From assembly GCA_964536195.1 (NCBI GenBank), contig CAZHVO010000014.1, forward strand, positions 1-22,731: a stretch of 22,731 nt of DNA, written 5' to 3'. A program made the translations under genes and the position numbers. Shown piece by piece: positions 20,252-22,731 of the stretch. Below the pieces are notes generated by a model. That model made no database searches and was not told the DNA's origin. It saw only the letters and a program-made list of their open reading frames with translations. Source of the stretch: Susulua sp964536195. GTDB taxonomy: Bacteria; Omnitrophota; Gorgyraeia; Duberdicusellales; 4484-171. Position 1 is the first letter of the stretch, and every line of letters starts with the position of its first letter.

Positions 20252-21296
20252 TTAATACTTCTCCTTTACTTTTTTTTACCAGAACCATCTCTTCTAAACG
20301 TACCCCGAATTTATTCTTAAAGTATATGGCTGGCTCTATGGTTACGACCATTCCTTCTTTTAAGACTTGGTCACAGTTTGGTCCGATCATCGGAGGTTCG
20401 TGAACACAAAGGCCGACTCCATGGCCTAAACCATGACCAAAATACTTACCCCAGCCTTTTTTATCAATGATCTTACGAGCTACTGCATCAACCTGAGAAG
20501 CCTTGACACCATCTCGTATTTTCTTTATACTTTCGTCCCCAGCTTTCCTTACAGTGTCATATATTTTCCGTAAAAGAAGAGGTATTTTACTCCAGAAAAA
20601 CACCCTTGTCAAGTCAGCGCAATATCCATAATATTTTGAGCCTAAGTCAATTAGGAGAATTTCGTTACTTAACTTTTTATCACTGGACTGATGATGAGGA
20701 AAAACCGTATTTTTGCCAGAAGCAACTATACTGGGGAAAGCTATCTCCCTATCACCCTTAAGGCTCAGGAACCTTTCGATTTCAATGCTTAGGTCTTTTT
20801 CGCTCATCGCGGGATCAAAGATCTCTTTGGCAAACTCAAAAGCCTCTTTACTTACTTGAATTGACTTCTTTATCTGGATGATTTCCTGTTTATCCTTAAT
20901 CATTCTCACTTCTTCAACTAAATCCTTAGTTTCAATAAAGTCAATTGCTGCTGCTGATAAGTGGCTGTTTAGGGTTTTATACTCTAAGAGAGGGAGTTGC
21001 TTAGCTTCAAAGCCAAGAGTGCTCAAGTTTAATTTCTTAATTCTTTCAGCGGTAAGATTAAAGATATTATGTTTATTGCTACTTATAACCAATTCCCAGT
21101 CATTGATTTTTTCTGCAGCCTCCTTATACAAGAAGTTGGTGAAGTAGATTAGTCTTCCGTCCTGAGTCAGGAGTAAATAGCTGCCAACGGCCGAAAACTT
21201 AGTAAGGTAGGCAATATTGATTGGGTCAGCAATCAGGATAGCATCGAGATTAAGCTTTTTAAGCTTTTTTGTGCAATTACGAATTCTTGTTTTCAT
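20232..21296 (-). CDS. M24 metallopeptidase, Xaa-Pro aminopeptidase type
   Basis: A 354-residue peptidase that removes N-terminal residues before proline, or a related dipeptidase. The creatinase-like N-terminal domain covers residues 1-130. The C-terminal pita-bread domain has all five metal ligands: the aspartates in LLIDLGSKYYGYCADLTR, the histidine in FGHGLGHGVGLCVHE, and the glutamates in VTIEPAIY and RLEEM. PepP and PepQ cannot be told apart safely here. The ATG overlaps the aroQ stop (ATGA). It is immediately upstream of efp, a common bacterial gene order. Confidence 0.92.
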   Translation of the reverse strand: MKTRIRNCTKKLKKLNLDAILIADPINIAYLTKFSAVGSYLLLTQDGRLIYFTNFLYKEAAEKINDWELVISSNKHNIFNLTAERIKKLNLSTLGFEAKQLPLLEYKTLNSHLSAAAIDFIETKDLVEEVRMIKDKQEIIQIKKSIQVSKEAFEFAKEIFDPAMSEKDLSIEIERFLSLKGDREIAFPSIVASGKNTVFPHHQSSDKKLSNEILLIDLGSKYYGYCADLTRVFFWSKIPLLLRKIYDTVRKAGDESIKKIRDGVKASQVDAVARKIIDKKGWGKYFGHGLGHGVGLCVHEPPMIGPNCDQVLKEGMVVTIEPAIYFKNKFGVRLEEMVLVKKSKGEVLSGNFHR

Positions 21297-21751
21297 TTTG
21301 TTTCCAAAGATTTATCCTTAAGGAAGGAAATCGCTGCATCAAAGGCTAGAAAATAACTCTCTTTACCAAAACCAGCAACAATTCCCAATACTACGTCGCT
21401 GATTAGAGATTTTTTGCGAAATTCCTCACGCTTGTAGATATTGGAAAGATGTACCTCTATGGTAGGCCGATTTATTCCTAAGAGGGCATCGCGTATAGCC
21501 ACAGAGGTATGAGTGTAGGCAGCAGGGTTTATAATTAAAAGATCATAGGTAGTATTAGTGATTTTATCCACTATTTCTCCTTCAGAATTAGACTGGATGG
21601 TTTCAATTGCTATCTTTTCTTGCGAACCCCGAAGCTTTAATTCTTGATCAATTTGCCCCAAGGTAAAATTTCCGTAGATTTCAGGTTCTCTTTTTCCCAA
21701 AAGGTGTAAATTCGGTCCATGAATAACTAGAATTTTACTCAACTTTTCCAT
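21293..21751 (-). CDS. aroQ: Type II 3-dehydroquinate dehydratase AroQ
   Basis: Third shikimate step: dehydrates 3-dehydroquinate. The 152-residue length is normal. Motifs: HGPNLHLLGKREPEIYG (with the catalytic tyrosine), QSNSEGEIVD, INPAAYTHTSVAIRDAL and EVHLSNIYKREEFR. The ATG at 21751 has AGGAGG nine bases upstream, lies inside the end of the Trm112-like gene and overlaps the downstream peptidase (ATGA). AroB, the preceding enzyme, is 15 kb away on the same strand. Confidence 0.97.
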   Translation of the reverse strand: MEKLSKILVIHGPNLHLLGKREPEIYGNFTLGQIDQELKLRGSQEKIAIETIQSNSEGEIVDKITNTTYDLLIINPAAYTHTSVAIRDALLGINRPTIEVHLSNIYKREEFRKKSLISDVVLGIVAGFGKESYFLAFDAAISFLKDKSLETK

Positions 21752-21905
21752 TTAATTCCGCCTCCTCTACCATCATTATAGGTATGCTGTTTTTTATCGG
21801 ATATCGCCGGCCGCAGCCGGTGCAGACTATTTTTCCTTTATCTAAGATTACATCTTTCTTGCATTTCGGGCAAGCAATAATTTTCAAAAGTTTTTTATTA
21901 ATCAT
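21735..21905 (-). CDS. Trm112-like zinc ribbon (UPF0434/YcaR type)
   Basis: A 56-residue zinc-ribbon protein. MINKKLLKIIACPKC, then CTGCGRRYPIKNSIPIMMVEEA match the UPF0434/Trm112-like pattern, with cysteines C12, C15, C28 and C31 as ligands. Trm112 proteins stabilise methyltransferases in eukaryotes and archaea, and bacterial forms are poorly defined. The ATG at 21905 overlaps the DUF1844 stop (GATGATTAA) by eight bases, and the end overlaps aroQ by 17 bases, so the trio is translationally linked. It is short enough to be lost by common length filters. Confidence 0.85.
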   Translation of the reverse strand: MINKKLLKIIACPKCKKDVILDKGKIVCTGCGRRYPIKNSIPIMMVEEAELNGKVE

Positions 21906-22239
21906 CCTTTTTCTCGTCTACGTACATCATCCGTAAGTTAAAGAGATACTCTTGGAGAGCTGTATCCTCTTTCTGGTTAAGATTACCCTTTGTTTTTTCT
22001 TGGATTACTCCCAGAGTATCGATTAAAAAACGGGCCTGATCATAGTTCTTTTCTTTTTTCTTTGTCATCGGATTGTCAAGCTTGCCCATGGCAATCATAG
22101 CCTGCATACCCAAGGATGAGACAAAGATAGTGAAAGTGGGTTGATGGTAGTCTTGGTTCTTGCTTTGGGCTGCCTCCTTTTCCTTATTTGCTTGGTCTTT
22201 CCAGTCTTGATCTACTTTTTTCTTTGAATCTTGGCTCAT
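21898..22239 (-). CDS. DUF1844 family protein
   Basis: A 113-residue protein matching DUF1844. An acidic/basic charged N-terminal tail is followed by FTIFVSSLGMQAMIAMGKL, then ARFLIDTLGVIQEKTKGNLNQKE and EYLFNLRMMYV. The family is widespread in PVC phyla and Deltaproteobacteria and has no known function. AGGAGG lies six bases before the ATG. Its stop overlaps the Trm112-like start. Confidence 0.85.
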   Translation of the reverse strand: MSQDSKKKVDQDWKDQANKEKEAAQSKNQDYHQPTFTIFVSSLGMQAMIAMGKLDNPMTKKKEKNYDQARFLIDTLGVIQEKTKGNLNQKEDTALQEYLFNLRMMYVDEKKDD

Positions 22240-22264
22240 AGTCTACCTCCTAATTAATAAGAAT

Positions 22265-22335
22265 AAAGGTTGAAGGGGGAAGGATAAAATAGATATTTTT
22301 TTACTTTTACCTTTTACCTTTTTCCTTCATCCTTT
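22265..22335. repeat. Heptamer array forming an imperfect inverted repeat after the MEMO gene
   Basis: The right arm (22305-22332) is four seven-base units: TTTTACC twice, then TTTTTCC and TTCATCC. The left arm (22265-22289) is their approximate reverse complement (AAAGGTTGAAGG, then GGATAAAA). The arms pair over about 20 bases with a few mismatches. The array abuts the MEMO stop codon at 22335. The rest of 22240-22334 holds only the AGGAGG of the DUF1844 gene. Confidence 0.55.
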
Positions 22336-22731
22336 CATTGAATAATTATACCAACATAGCCTACTACTAAGCTTTTGTCCCCAGTAACATCGCCGCTGGT
22401 CTGATATAGTGCTACTTGAGATTTTCTGGCACCCAGCTTCTTAAGGCAAGAGATAAATATCGCTAATGGCGCCTCTCCGCAGAGGGTTATATCTTCTTTG
22501 CGGACCCGTTTAACTAACTCTTCTTCATCTAAATCAATAATTGCCTCTATTGCCCGGCGATCCTTTTTTCTGGCTACTTGGTCGGGTTCGTAGTGGGTAA
22601 GGTCAGTTGATGCAACCAAAAGAATATCTTTCGAATTCTTTAAGCTTTTTATTGCCTCAAATATCCCTAGAGCCGCTTCCTGGTAGTCGACGATAGTTCC
22701 TTTTTGGCAAGCTATTGGCACAAATTTAAAA
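22335..22731 (-). CDS. MEMO family protein (AmmeMemoRadiSam protein B type), C-terminal part
   Basis: The frame is open to the right edge, so the N-terminus lies outside the window; the GTG at 22721 is an internal valine (KFVPIACQKG). The visible 132 residues are the C-terminal part of a MEMO-like protein, a fold related to extradiol dioxygenases: LLVASTDLTHYEPDQ with the histidine ligand, ITLCGEAPLAIFISCLKKLGA, YQTSGDVTGDKSLVVGYVGI. In many bacteria MEMO works with an AMMECR1-domain protein and a radical SAM enzyme in a set of unknown reaction; neither partner is visible next to it here. A heptamer repeat begins at its stop codon. Confidence 0.9.
   Translation of the reverse strand, partial: FKFVPIACQKGTIVDYQEAALGIFEAIKSLKNSKDILLVASTDLTHYEPDQVARKKDRRAIEAIIDLDEEELVKRVRKEDITLCGEAPLAIFISCLKKLGARKSQVALYQTSGDVTGDKSLVVGYVGIIIQ

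Overview
The window looks like a scaffolded metagenome fragment (an exact 100-N gap at 1152-1251) from a low-GC bacterium of the PVC superphylum, most likely Omnitrophota (former OP3). The main evidence is the small basic PVC signature protein at 7285-7557. Supporting features are the mix of several PilZ proteins, a DUF4416 protein, a Trm112-like/DUF1844/MEMO cluster, and GspG-like secreted proteins. Lineage is inferred from gene content. Almost everything is on the minus strand, so transcription runs right to left; only two small genes (872-1150 and the response regulator at 3683-4066) are on the plus strand.

Reading in transcription order: a partial MEMO-family gene, DUF1844, a Trm112-like zinc ribbon missed by ordinary length cut-offs, aroQ, an M24 aminopeptidase, efp, accB, accC and amaP form one dense block with several overlapping starts and stops. 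Then come a 23-codon leader ORF built around a cloverleaf palindrome, a PPi-type phosphofructokinase, gmhA and rfaE2 (ADP-heptose supply), a ThiD2-ThiE pair that appears split by a one-base homopolymer shift, thiC and tRNA-Gly(CCC). A second block holds an NlpD-like lipoprotein (LysM plus degenerate LytM), a degenerate ATPase with a nuclease-like tail, a metallophosphoesterase, a HIT hydrolase and an HD-GYP protein. A SPOR membrane protein with a predicted leaderless promoter follows, then the PVC signature gene, an M50 protease and aroB. A strong promoter overlapping the aroB stop drives a PilZ / 49-residue zinc ribbon / PilZ / DUF4416 operon.

The left end carries a response regulator, a PflX-like radical SAM protein, two tandem secreted GspG-like proteins that lack the prepilin helix, the unknown 92-residue protein, a third PilZ protein and the start of thyX.

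Functionally the window mixes housekeeping metabolism (shikimate steps aroB and aroQ, fatty acid initiation, thiamin, heptose, glycolysis, dTMP), envelope and division proteins (NlpD-like, SPOR, M50, GspG-like) and c-di-GMP signalling (three PilZ effectors and one HD-GYP, no GGDEF). The most unusual signals are: a shared hairpin leader in front of thyX and the PVC signature gene; heptamer-repeat arrays directly after two stop codons; the cloverleaf inside a leader ORF; the thiD2/thiE homopolymer split; and the pseudo-enzyme pair in the NlpD-like operon. No CRISPR array, transposase, rRNA or riboswitch was recognised. No gene-free stretch exceeds 300 bases; the largest ones (233-351, 736-871, 12491-12632, 17101-17265 and 22240-22334) are described as features.
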